Assembly: GCA_009908505.1 (NCBI GenBank) | Contig: JAAAPD010000032.1 | Span: forward strand, 1 to 46,243 | DNA length: 46,243 bases | Source: Alphaproteobacteria bacterium | Lineage (GTDB): Bacteria; Pseudomonadota; Alphaproteobacteria; Rhodobacterales; Rhodobacteraceae | Direction: 5' to 3' | Shown: piece by piece, positions 24,664-32,373 of the stretch | How the letters are laid out: each line of letters opens with the position of its first letter | Position numbering within the stretch: the stretch's first letter is position 1 | Notes under the pieces: generated by a model | Databases searched by the model: none | Told to the model about the DNA's origin: nothing | What the model saw: only the letters and a program-made list of their open reading frames with translations | Translations under genes and position numbers: made by a program

Positions 24664-24707
24664 GGGTTTCGCCTGAAACCCGAAATCCAAAACTTCTGGA
24701 CGGTTTC
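24664..24707 (+). promoter_or_regulatory. Mutually exclusive hairpins in the pyrG leader
   Basis: GGGTTTC (24664-24670) can pair with GAAACCC (24675-24681). The same GAAACC can instead pair with GGTTTC at 24702-24707, about 20 bp before the pyrG start. Such competing stems can act as a control switch, but no T-run or leader peptide is visible. The functional meaning is speculative. Confidence 0.3.
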
Positions 24708-24725
24708 ACGGGGGCTTCCTTACCT

Positions 24726-26369
24726 ATGGCGCGCTATATTTTCATCACGGGCGGTGTGGTTTCCAGCCTGGGCAAGGGTTTGGCCTCGGCCGCGCTGGGC
24801 GCGCTGCTGCAGGCGCGCGGCTTCTCGGTGCGGTTGCGCAAGCTCGACCCCTACCTGAACGTCGATCCCGGCACGATGTCGCCCTTCGAGCATGGCGAGG
24901 TCTTCGTCACCGACGATGGCGCGGAGACCGACCTGGACCTGGGCCACTACGAAAGGTTCACGGGCGTCGCCGCGCGCGGAACCGACTCGGTCTCGTCGGG
25001 GCGGATCTATTCCAACGTGCTGGAGAAGGAACGCCGCGGCGACTACCTTGGAAAAACGATCCAGGTGGTTCCGCACGTGACAAACGAGATCAAGGATTTC
25101 ATCGGCATCGGCGATGATGAGGTCGATTTCATGCTTTGCGAGATCGGAGGCACGGTCGGCGATATCGAGGGCCTGCCCTTCTTCGAGGCGATCCGCCAGT
25201 TCAGCCATGACAAGCCGCGCGGCCAGTGCATTTTCATGCACCTGACCCTGCTGCCCTACCTGGCCGCCAGCGGCGAGCTGAAGACCAAGCCGACCCAGCA
25301 CTCGGTCAAGGAACTGCAATCCATCGGTATCGCGCCCGATATCCTGGTCTGCCGGTCCGAACAGCCGATCCCGGAAAAGGAACGCGAAAAGATCGCGCTG
25401 TTCTGCAATGTCCGCAAGGAGGCCGTGGTCGCGGCCTATGACCTCAATTCCATCTACGAGGCTCCGCTGGCCTATCACCGCGAGGGCTTGGACCAGGCAG
25501 TGCTGGACGCCTTCGAGATCAGCCCTGCCCCCAAGCCCGACCTGCGGGTCTGGGAGGACGTGACCGACCGCATCCACAACGTGGATGGCGAGGTGAACGT
25601 GGCGATCGTCGGCAAATACACGCAGCTGGAAGACGCCTACAAATCCATCAAGGAGGCCTTGACCCATGGCGGCATGGCCAACCGGGTCAAGGTCAACGTG
25701 TCCTGGGTCGATGCCGAGGTCTTCGACCAGGACGATGCCGCGCCGCACCTGGAGGGCTTCCACGCGATCCTGGTGCCCGGCGGCTTCGGCGAACGGGGCA
25801 CGGAAGGCAAGATCAAGGCGGCGCAATTCGCCCGTGAACGGCAGATCCCCTACCTGGGGATCTGCTTGGGCATGCAGATGGCCGTGATCGAGGCGGCGCG
25901 CAACGTCGCCGGGCTCAGCACGGCCGGGTCCGAGGAGTTCGACCACGAGGCGGGCAAGAAGCGCTTCGAGCCGGTGGTCTACCACCTCAAGGAATGGGTG
26001 CAGGGCAACGCTAAGGTCAAGCGCAAACATACCGACGACAAGGGCGGCACCATGCGTCTTGGCGCCTATGACGCGGTGCTCAGGGACGGATCGAGGGTGG
26101 CGCAGGTCTATGGCACCACCGCGATCGACGAACGCCACCGCCACCGCTACGAGGTGGACGTGAAGTATCGTGACCAGCTGGAGGAACAGGGCCTGGTCTT
26201 TTCGGGCATGTCGCCGGACGGCCGGCTGCCCGAGATCGTAGAATGGCGCGAGCATCCCTGGTTCATCGGCGTTCAGTTCCACCCCGAGCTGAAATCCAAG
26301 CCCTTCGCGCCGCATCCCCTGTTCGCGGATTTCGTTCGTGCTGCCCTGGAAACCTCGCGCCTGGTCTAG
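24726..26369 (+). CDS. pyrG: CTP synthase
   Basis: A 547-residue enzyme that aminates UTP to CTP with glutamine. The N-terminal synthetase domain starts [25 protein letters not shown] and contains [22 protein letters not shown]. The C-terminal class I glutaminase domain (from about residue 290) has YLGICLGMQ with the catalytic Cys near 380 and [11 protein letters not shown] with the His/Glu pair near 520. Length is normal. Confidence 0.98.
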   Translation: MARYIFITGGVVSSLGKGLASAALGALLQARGFSVRLRKLDPYLNVDPGTMSPFEHGEVFVTDDGAETDLDLGHYERFTGVAARGTDSVSSGRIYSNVLEKERRGDYLGKTIQVVPHVTNEIKDFIGIGDDEVDFMLCEIGGTVGDIEGLPFFEAIRQFSHDKPRGQCIFMHLTLLPYLAASGELKTKPTQHSVKELQSIGIAPDILVCRSEQPIPEKEREKIALFCNVRKEAVVAAYDLNSIYEAPLAYHREGLDQAVLDAFEISPAPKPDLRVWEDVTDRIHNVDGEVNVAIVGKYTQLEDAYKSIKEALTHGGMANRVKVNVSWVDAEVFDQDDAAPHLEGFHAILVPGGFGERGTEGKIKAAQFARERQIPYLGICLGMQMAVIEAARNVAGLSTAGSEEFDHEAGKKRFEPVVYHLKEWVQGNAKVKRKHTDDKGGTMRLGAYDAVLRDGSRVAQVYGTTAIDERHRHRYEVDVKYRDQLEEQGLVFSGMSPDGRLPEIVEWREHPWFIGVQFHPELKSKPFAPHPLFADFVRAALETSRLV

Positions 26370-26376
26370 GCGGTTT

Positions 26377-26449
26377 CGGATCGCTTGCGCGATCCGACCG
26401 GGTGGGGGGCCAGCCCCCCACACCCCCCGGGATATTTTCGGTCCAAAGA
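26377..26449. repeat. GC-rich intergenic repeat with two hairpins
   Basis: Two perfect stem-loops, CGGATCGC-TTGC-GCGATCCG (26377-26396) and GTGGGGGG-CCAG-CCCCCCAC (26402-26421), are followed by CCCCCGGGATATTTTCGGTCCAAAGAA. I recall that tail, with variants, as a very common intergenic repeat in Rhodobacteraceae genomes. Its copy number in this genome cannot be judged from one window. It runs into the 5' end of the next gene. Confidence 0.65.
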
Positions 26450-27126
26450 AACTGGGGCTGTGCCTTGCCCTTTTGGCCGGTTCGGCCGGGGCGCAGGTCG
26501 TCGAGGCCGATTACAACAGGGTTGCCGCCGAACTGGGCGGGGTTTTCGACTTCGAGGCTTTCGAGGGCCTGCCGGAACCGGGCGCCCGGATCGACGGGGT
26601 GATCGCCGGGCCGGGGCTGAGCATCGGGGAACGGTTCGAAGGGCAGACCGCAGAGCGTTGGTTCGAGGACTGGCCGCAAGAACGGGCCCGGCCGTTGACG
26701 CTTGAAAGCCTGACCATACTGCCGGGAGCGCCCGGGCAAAACCACGCTGTGGCCTATCACGCCGGGTTCGGATCAAACGCGCTGTTTCCCGTCGGCCCCG
26801 AAGGTTTCGAGAGGATAGAAGGGCGTGGCGAGGGCGTCACGTCTGTCCGCTACACGCAGCCGCAGGTCGCCGTCGGGTTTCGCGTACACGCGGACTACAC
26901 GGACCCGCTGGGCGTGCGGCCCGGTGCCGGGTACTTGGAGATCCATTTCTTTGATCCTGACGCGAGGCTGCTGGACTCCGTTTTTGTGAACCTGCGCGAC
27001 GGGGTCGTGGCGCTGGCCTATCGCAGCCTGTCCGACCCGATCGGCGGCATCCAGATCGAGCATTTCGATCCCGGCGGCATTGCGCTTGACGATATTCTCT
27101 TTTCCGAAGCGGAGCTGTTGGGCTGA
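26434..27126 (+). CDS. Probable secreted protein with unclear start
   Basis: About 230 residues with a signal-peptide-like N-terminus (KKLGLCLALLAGSAGAQ) and a beta-rich mature part (FDFEAFEGLPEPGARIDGVIAGPG, VGFRVHADYTDPLG, LEIHFFDPDARLLDSVFVNLRDG, IQIEHFDPGGIALDDILF). The family is not recognised, though the layout resembles secreted carbohydrate- or surface-associated beta proteins. There is no ATG, GTG or useful TTG before the signal peptide. I start at ATT 26434 only because it gives the basic n-region; a GTG at 26338 inside pyrG would read through the repeat. The original start may have been destroyed when the repeat arrived, in which case this is a pseudogene or uses a rare codon. Confidence 0.5.
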   Translation: MFGPKKLGLCLALLAGSAGAQVVEADYNRVAAELGGVFDFEAFEGLPEPGARIDGVIAGPGLSIGERFEGQTAERWFEDWPQERARPLTLESLTILPGAPGQNHAVAYHAGFGSNALFPVGPEGFERIEGRGEGVTSVRYTQPQVAVGFRVHADYTDPLGVRPGAGYLEIHFFDPDARLLDSVFVNLRDGVVALAYRSLSDPIGGIQIEHFDPGGIALDDILFSEAELLG

Positions 27127-27194
27127 AATTCCCCTTTGCAACCGGTGCGTGCCGGCCGCAAAGTGGCAGCGACGACACCAGCGACGAGAAGGCG

Positions 27195-27629
27195 ATGTTC
27201 GAGAAACTTCTGGCACGGCTGCACCTGGCCGACCCCCCCGAAACCCCGATGCCGCCCGCAGATGCACAACATGCCCTGGGCGCCCTTCTGGTGCGGGTGG
27301 CCAAGGCCGACCGCGCCTACCTGTTCGCCGAGATCGAAGAGATCGACCACATGCTGTCCGATCTCTATGATCTGAACCCGGTCGAAGCCGCCCGCATGCG
27401 CGCCCAGTGCGAAAAGCTGGAAGCGGCGATGCCGGACACGGCCGCGCTGGCCCATATCCTGGACGCGGGCATCGGCGAGGCGGACAAGGAAAGCTTCGTG
27501 CGCGGGCTGTGGCGGGTATCGGCCGCCGACGGATTCCGCCATGAAAGCGAAACCCAGGTGGTCGCGCTGGCGACCGAGGCGCTGGGCCTGGCGCCCGAGC
27601 GGGCCCGGGCCTTGCGCGATCCGGCCTGA
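27195..27629 (+). CDS. TerB-like protein (first copy)
   Basis: A 144-residue soluble all-helical protein of the TerB (tellurite-resistance-like) superfamily. The marker is ALGALLVRVAKADRAYLFAEIEEID near residue 30, an acidic helix that in TerB domains can bind metal, and a second repeat, FVRGLWRVSAADGFRHESETQVV, near 100. GAGAAGG precedes the ATG. The next gene is a paralogue. The role of such stand-alone TerB proteins is not established. Confidence 0.75.
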   Translation: MFEKLLARLHLADPPETPMPPADAQHALGALLVRVAKADRAYLFAEIEEIDHMLSDLYDLNPVEAARMRAQCEKLEAAMPDTAALAHILDAGIGEADKESFVRGLWRVSAADGFRHESETQVVALATEALGLAPERARALRDPA

Positions 27630-27675
27630 GCGGGCCGGGATTGGCCTTTGACCGAACGCAGCGTATATCGACCCC

Positions 27676-28119
27676 ATGTTAGCCGATCTTCTACGCGCCC
27701 TGACCGCCCCGACCCCGCAGGCCATCCAGGCCGATGATGCCCATCTGGCCCTGGCCGCGCTGCTGGTGCGAATCGCCCGGGCCGATGGGGACTACGACGA
27801 GTCCGAGATCGCCCGTATCGACGGGGTGCTACGCGCCCAGTTCGATTTGTCCCCCGAGGCCGCCGCCAGCATGCGCGCGGAGGCCGAGCAGGTCGAGGCC
27901 GAGGCCCCCGACACAGTGCGATTCACCCGCGCCATCAAGGACAGCGTGCCTTACGAGGAGCGCGAGGGCGTGATTGAGGCGCTTTGGGAGATCGTGCTGG
28001 CCGACGGGGTGCGCGATCACGAGGAAGACGCGCTGTTACGGCTGGTCGCGCCCATGCTGGGCGTGACCGACCAGGACAGCGCCCATGCCCGCCGCCGCGT
28101 CGAGGCGCGCAAGGGGTGA
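27676..28119 (+). CDS. TerB-like protein (second copy)
   Basis: A 147-residue paralogue of the preceding gene, with LAALLVRIARADGDYDESEIARID near residue 30 and GVIEALWEIVLADGVRDHEEDALL near 100. This copy keeps more acidic residues (ADGDYDESE, ADGVRDHEED), so it is the better candidate for metal binding. Its stop TGA overlaps the GTG start of the PhnD-like gene by four bases (GTGA), so the two are translationally coupled. Confidence 0.8.
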   Translation: MLADLLRALTAPTPQAIQADDAHLALAALLVRIARADGDYDESEIARIDGVLRAQFDLSPEAAASMRAEAEQVEAEAPDTVRFTRAIKDSVPYEEREGVIEALWEIVLADGVRDHEEDALLRLVAPMLGVTDQDSAHARRRVEARKG

Positions 28120-28859
28120 TCGCGGCCCTGCCCATGTATGACGGGCCCGAAACGCGGGCGGCGACGGACCGATTCTGGCAACTGATCAACGAGGGGCTCG
28201 CCCGGCACGGCATCGACGGACCGGACTCGTTGACCCGCGACCGCACCCTCTGGGAAATCTGGCAGGCCCCCGACCTCGTGCTGGCGCAGACCTGCGGCCT
28301 GCCCTACCGCGCCCGGCTGCACGGGTCGGTGACCCTGATCGGGGCGGCCGATTTCGGCCTGCCCGGTTGCGCACCGGGAGAGTATAACAGCGTGATCCTG
28401 GGACGCGCTGGCCCCTTGCCAGACGCGCCCGTGCTGGCGGTGAACGAGGCCCTCAGCCAGTCGGGCTGGGCGGCGCTGGACGGGTTTTGCCGCGACAGGG
28501 GCCTGACCCCCTCGGATATCGTTCTGACCGGCGCGCATCGCGCCTCGGTCCGGGCGGTGCTGGACGGGCGCGCGGACCTTGCCGCCTGCGACGCGCAGAG
28601 CTGGTGGCTGATGCAGCGCCACGACGATTGGTCCGGGTCGGCCGCCGAGATCGCCCGGACGCCGCCCACCCCCGGCCTGCCCTTCATCACCCGCGCCGGG
28701 CAGGACCCGGCCCCCTACCTGGACGCCCTTCGCGACGCCTGTGCCGCGCTGGCCCCAGAGGATCGCGCCGCGCTCAACCTGCGGGGGATCGTGGCCATGA
28801 CGCCCGGATGCTATACCGCCCTGTCCATTCCGCGGGCACCGGGCAAGCCACGGGCGTGA
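28116..28859 (+). CDS. PhnD-like substrate-binding-fold protein without signal peptide
   Basis: A 247-residue protein of the PhnD/phosphonate-binding periplasmic-protein type. It opens with IAALPMYDGPETRAATDRFWQ, and has QTCGLPYRARLHGSVTLIG near residue 52, and DIVLTGAHRASVRAVLDGRADLAACDAQSWW near 140, the usual hinge-domain layout. No signal peptide or lipobox precedes the domain, so it may act in the cytoplasm or not in transport at all. The GTG start overlaps the TerB stop. No permease or ATPase of the phosphonate type is nearby; the ABC genes downstream are of the amino-acid type. Confidence 0.75.
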   Translation: MIAALPMYDGPETRAATDRFWQLINEGLARHGIDGPDSLTRDRTLWEIWQAPDLVLAQTCGLPYRARLHGSVTLIGAADFGLPGCAPGEYNSVILGRAGPLPDAPVLAVNEALSQSGWAALDGFCRDRGLTPSDIVLTGAHRASVRAVLDGRADLAACDAQSWWLMQRHDDWSGSAAEIARTPPTPGLPFITRAGQDPAPYLDALRDACAALAPEDRAALNLRGIVAMTPGCYTALSIPRAPGKPRA

Positions 28860-28941
28860 CGGCAGGCGCCGCGCACGGAAATCGTTGCATTCCCGGCGGA
28901 ATCGCGCCCTATTACAGGGCCAAGCAACACCAAGAGGCCCC

Positions 28942-29724
28942 GTGACCGATCCGGCATCCGCCCCCGTCCTTGAAATCCGCAACCTTCACAAGGCCTATGG
29001 GTCGCTCGAGGTCATCAAGGGTGTCGACCTGTCCGCGCCCGCGGGGCATGTGCTCAGCCTGATCGGGTCATCGGGGTCCGGCAAGTCCACGATCCTGCGC
29101 TGCGCGAACCTTCTGGAGGACAGCCAGCAGGGCGATATCCTGTTTTGCGGCGAACCCGTGACCTGGAAGGGCGAAGGTCTGAACCGCCATCCGGCCGACA
29201 AGACGCAAATGATCCGAATCCGCACGAACCTGTCGATGGTATTCCAGCAGTTCAACCTGTGGGCGCATATGACCATCCTGCAGAACGTGATGGAGGCGCC
29301 TCTCACCGTGCTGAAACGCGACCGGGACGAGGTCGTAGCCTCGGCGCGTGCCTACCTGGACAAGGTGGGGATCGCGGACAAATGCGATGCCTACCCCGCG
29401 CAGTTGTCCGGCGGGCAGCAACAGCGCGCCGCCATCGCCAGGGCGCTTTGCATGGAGCCCAAGGCACTTCTGTTCGACGAACCCACCAGCGCGCTGGACC
29501 CCGAACTGGAACAGGAGGTCGTGCGCGTGATAAAGTCTCTGGCCGAGGAAGGCCGCACCATGCTGGTCGTCACCCATGACATGAAGATGGCCGCCGATAT
29601 CTCGGACCATGTCGTATTCTTGCACCGGGGCCTTGTCGAGGAACAGGGCAGCCCGGACCAGGTCTTTGGAAACCCGCAATCGGAACGTTTGCGCGGTTTT
29701 CTGTCGGCAACCGCCCATACGTAA
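28942..29724 (+). CDS. Polar amino-acid-type ABC transporter ATPase
   Basis: A 260-residue ATPase of the HisP/GlnQ family. The Walker A is GSSGSGKSTILR near residue 40, the Q-loop is VFQQFNLWAH, the signature is LSGGQQQRAAIARAL near 158 and the Walker B is LLFDEPTSALDP near 180, followed by the H-loop VVTHDM. The insertion KGEGLNRHPADKTQMIRIRT near 85 is typical of HisP. It starts with GTG 28942 behind AAGAGG. It opens the presumed transport and catabolic operon up to 37063. Confidence 0.93.
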   Translation: MTDPASAPVLEIRNLHKAYGSLEVIKGVDLSAPAGHVLSLIGSSGSGKSTILRCANLLEDSQQGDILFCGEPVTWKGEGLNRHPADKTQMIRIRTNLSMVFQQFNLWAHMTILQNVMEAPLTVLKRDRDEVVASARAYLDKVGIADKCDAYPAQLSGGQQQRAAIARALCMEPKALLFDEPTSALDPELEQEVVRVIKSLAEEGRTMLVVTHDMKMAADISDHVVFLHRGLVEEQGSPDQVFGNPQSERLRGFLSATAHT

Positions 29725-29799
29725 CGGTTGCCAAATGCGAACCGGCAGGGAATCCTCTGCCACAGGGTCCTTCGGGGCCGAAACCAACGGGAGAAACCA

Positions 29800-30516
29800 A
29801 TGAAAAAACTGGCTCTTACGACCGCGACACTGGCGCTCCTCGCCGGGGCGGCTTCGGCGCAAGACGTTGTCCGAATGGGCACCGAAGGCGCCTACCCTCC
29901 GTGGAACTTCATCAACGACGCGGGCGAGATCGACGGCTTCGAGCGCGAGCTAGGCGACGAGCTGTGCGCACGCGCCGAGCTGAACTGCGAATGGGTGACC
30001 AACGAGTGGGATTCAATCATCCCCAACCTGGTATCCGGCAACTACGACACCATCATCGCCGGCATGTCGATCACCGATGAACGCGACGAGGTCATCGACT
30101 TCACCCAGGCCTATACCCCGCCGGATCCTTCGGCCTACCTGGCCATGTCCGCCGACATCGATGTCGACGGCGCGGTTGTGGCGGCCCAGACGGGCACGAT
30201 CCAGGCGGCCTTCGTGGCCGACCAGGGCTGGACCCTGGTGGAATTCGCCACCCCCGAGGAAACCATCTCGGCCGTCCGCAACGGCGAAGCCGACGCGGTG
30301 CTGGCCGACAAGTCGTTCCTTGACGGCGCGCTGGAAAGCAACCCCGACCTGGTCATGCTGGAGCGCATGGAACAGATCGGCGGCGGCGTCGGCATGGGCG
30401 TGCGCGAAAGCGACGCGGAGCTGCGCGAAACCTTCGACGCGGCGATCCAGTCCATGAAGGATGACGGCACGCTCAACGCGATGATCGAGAAATGGGAAGT
30501 GGCCTCGACCTTCTGA
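29800..30516 (+). CDS. Periplasmic amino-acid/polyamine-type binding protein
   Basis: A 238-residue family 3 solute-binding protein. The signal peptide is MKKLALTTATLALLAGAASAQ. The ligand-binding pattern VVRMGTEGAYPPWNFINDAGEIDGFERELGDEL and the GMSITDERDEVIDFTQAY segment near residue 88 resemble the lysine/arginine/ornithine and opine-binding group. GGGAGAA precedes the ATG. The ligand is probably a cationic amino acid or amine, which fits the downstream ligase genes, but this is inferred. Confidence 0.9.
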   Translation: MKKLALTTATLALLAGAASAQDVVRMGTEGAYPPWNFINDAGEIDGFERELGDELCARAELNCEWVTNEWDSIIPNLVSGNYDTIIAGMSITDERDEVIDFTQAYTPPDPSAYLAMSADIDVDGAVVAAQTGTIQAAFVADQGWTLVEFATPEETISAVRNGEADAVLADKSFLDGALESNPDLVMLERMEQIGGGVGMGVRESDAELRETFDAAIQSMKDDGTLNAMIEKWEVASTF

Positions 30517-30525
30517 GCCCTCTCA

Positions 30526-30570
30526 GCCCCGCGCCGGACCGTCCCAGCGCGGGGCCCCTTCCATTTTTCG
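30526..30570 (+). terminator. Attenuating terminator after the binding-protein gene
   Basis: GCCCCGCGC (30526-30534) pairs with GCGCGGGGC (30547-30555), followed by CCCTTCCATTTTT. Such a stem after the binding-protein gene commonly lets that protein be made in excess over the permeases. Confidence 0.75.
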
Positions 30571-30611
30571 GCAAATGACCTGCATTTGCACCGCTGATCC
30601 GAGGCGTCGCC

Positions 30612-31496
30612 ATTTTCAGTTACTGCTCCGATCCCTCGATACTGGAAGGCCTGCAATGGCTGTCGTGCTACCTGACCACGGGCAAGCACATGAATTTCTA
30701 CGTGTCCTTCGGCACGGTGCTGCTGTTGCTTGCGATCACCGCGCCCACGGCGCTGGCCTTCGGGTTCGGCGGCGCCATGGCCGCGCGCAGCCGGTTCCTG
30801 CCCCTGTCCTGGCTGGGCAAGGCTTATATCGCGATCGTGCGCGGCGTGCCGGATATCGCGTTTTTCCTGTTCTTCGTGATCGCGCTGGACCAGGCCTTCG
30901 AATACATCCGCCACCAGGTCAAATGCCCCGACTGGCCCGATGCCATCCGCCAGGGTAACGATTTCGTCGTCTGTTCCGAGGCCAAGCTGCCCTTGGGCAA
31001 CGCGGCGCAATGGGTGCACGAAACCTACGGGTTCGTTCTGGCGGTCCTGACCTTTTCCATCGTCTTCGGCGCATTCGCGGCCAACGTGCTTTATGGTGGC
31101 ATGCGCGCGGTGCCCCAAGGCCAGCTGGAAACGGCCGAGGCCTACGGGATGTCCCGGCGCCAGACCTTCTGGCGTATCCTCGTGCCGCAGATGTGGGTCT
31201 ATGCCCTGCCCGGCCTTGGCAATCTTTGGATGGTGCTCACCAAGGCGACGCCGCTGCTGTTCCTGCTGGGGGTCGAAGATATCGTCTACTGGGCGCGTGA
31301 GCTGGGCGGAATCAAGGGCGAACGTTTCACCGCCTATCCCCATGGCGACTGGCGCATGTGGTATTTCCTGGTCCTTCTGGTCTTCTACCTCGGCCTGACA
31401 CGCGTGTCGGAAATCGTGCTGGACGGCTTGATGAGGAAACTGACCCACGGTCAGGCTACATCGGGCGGCGAAGCCCAGCGCAAGGTGGCAGCATGA
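30612..31496 (+). CDS. ABC transporter permease, HisQ type, apparent ATT start
   Basis: A 294-residue inner-membrane permease with about five helices and the EAA loop GGMRAVPQGQLETAEAYGMSRRQTFWRILVPQM near residue 165. A long periplasmic loop with two cysteines (HQVKCPDWPDAIRQGNDFVVCSEAK) lies between helices. The first in-frame ATG, at 30690, would cut off 26 residues (IFSYCSDPSILEGLQWLSCY and six more) that look native to this permease group. No ATG, GTG or TTG occurs between them and the upstream stop. The codon in the expected start position is ATT 30612, with GAGGCG five bases before it. Rare ATT initiation or a point mutation or sequencing error are the alternatives. Confidence 0.85.
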   Translation: MFSYCSDPSILEGLQWLSCYLTTGKHMNFYVSFGTVLLLLAITAPTALAFGFGGAMAARSRFLPLSWLGKAYIAIVRGVPDIAFFLFFVIALDQAFEYIRHQVKCPDWPDAIRQGNDFVVCSEAKLPLGNAAQWVHETYGFVLAVLTFSIVFGAFAANVLYGGMRAVPQGQLETAEAYGMSRRQTFWRILVPQMWVYALPGLGNLWMVLTKATPLLFLLGVEDIVYWARELGGIKGERFTAYPHGDWRMWYFLVLLVFYLGLTRVSEIVLDGLMRKLTHGQATSGGEAQRKVAA

Positions 31497-31507
31497 CGAA
31501 ACGAACC

Positions 31508-31545
31508 TCCAGAATTTCGTTCCGGGTGCAAAATTCTGGAATTTT
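31508..31545 (+). promoter_or_regulatory. Stem-loop between the two permease genes
   Basis: Perfect 10-bp arms TCCAGAATTT (31508-31517) and AAATTCTGGA (31531-31540), then ATTTT. It is AT-richer than its surroundings. It may stabilise or process the transcript, or weakly terminate it. Confidence 0.5.
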
Positions 31546-31566
31546 ACGCACACCGAGGGCAGCGCC

Positions 31567-32373
31567 ATGAGCTGCTGGCAAACCATATCCGACTACGCCT
31601 TCCGCTCCCTCGGCTTTGGCGAACGCTTGCTGCCGCGCGGGGATTTCACGCTGTGCCAACAGTTCACCCTGATCGGATCGGGGATGATCTGGAACGTCTA
31701 TTTCGGGCTGATCGCCCTGCTGACCGGGTTCTTCCTGGCCACCGCCGTGGCCATGGGCAAGGCCAGTTCCAACCGGCTGATCCGCAAGCCCTCGGAATGG
31801 TTCATCTTCCTCTTCCGGGGCTCGCCTCTCTTCATCCAGTTCTTCTTCGCCTATTTCTTCTTTCTCAGCCTGAAATCGCAATACGCGGTCTTCGATCCCT
31901 TCACCTCGGCTGCCATCGGGGCGGCGATCGTGCTGTTCCTGAACACCGCCGCCTATTCCGGTGAAATCTTCTATGGGGCGCTGCAATCCATCCCCAAGGG
32001 CGATACGGAGGCCGCCGATGCCTATGGCTTTTCAGGCTGGGCCAAGTTCCGCAAGATCACATGGCCCACCATGCTGCGCCTGGCCTGGCCCGCCTATACG
32101 AACGAGGCGATCTTCCTGTTCCATTCCACGACGCTGGTCTTTTTCAGCGGCTTCCCCGCCTGGCAACAGCGCGGCGACGCGCTCTATTACGCCAGCTATT
32201 TCGCCGACAAGACGTTCAATCCCTTCGTGCCCTACCCGATCCTGGCTGGCTATTTCATCCTGATGACACTGGTGATCATCACCGTCATGGGGGCGATCAA
32301 CCGCCGCCTGAACCGCCACCTGCCGCAGGATCGGCGCCCGCGGATGCGGTTCCGCACCCCGGCCATGCGCTGA
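31567..32373 (+). CDS. ABC transporter permease, HisM type
   Basis: A 268-residue inner-membrane permease pairing with the HisQ-type protein. Helices include IWNVYFGLIALLTGFFLATAVAM and FIQFFFAYFFFLSL, and the EAA loop is GALQSIPKGDTEAADAYGFSGWAKFRKITWPTML near residue 140. The RBS is not strong. Its stop TGA shares its A with the ATG of the next gene, so transport and ligase genes are translationally coupled, the best evidence that they form one system. Confidence 0.92.
   Translation: MSCWQTISDYAFRSLGFGERLLPRGDFTLCQQFTLIGSGMIWNVYFGLIALLTGFFLATAVAMGKASSNRLIRKPSEWFIFLFRGSPLFIQFFFAYFFFLSLKSQYAVFDPFTSAAIGAAIVLFLNTAAYSGEIFYGALQSIPKGDTEAADAYGFSGWAKFRKITWPTMLRLAWPAYTNEAIFLFHSTTLVFFSGFPAWQQRGDALYYASYFADKTFNPFVPYPILAGYFILMTLVIITVMGAINRRLNRHLPQDRRPRMRFRTPAMR

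Noticed and set aside
24720..26423. A 567-codon minus-strand open frame opposite pyrG
   Set aside because: pyrG is certain on the plus strand; the reverse frame is open only because of codon bias.
28116..28859. The PhnD-like gene as the binding protein of the downstream ABC transporter
   Set aside because: It has no signal peptide, belongs to another binding-protein family, and the transporter has its own family 3 binding protein at 29800.
30690..31496. HisQ-type permease starting at ATG 30690
   Set aside because: This would remove 26 residues that look native to the family and has no RBS; the upstream ATT with GAGGCG fits better.
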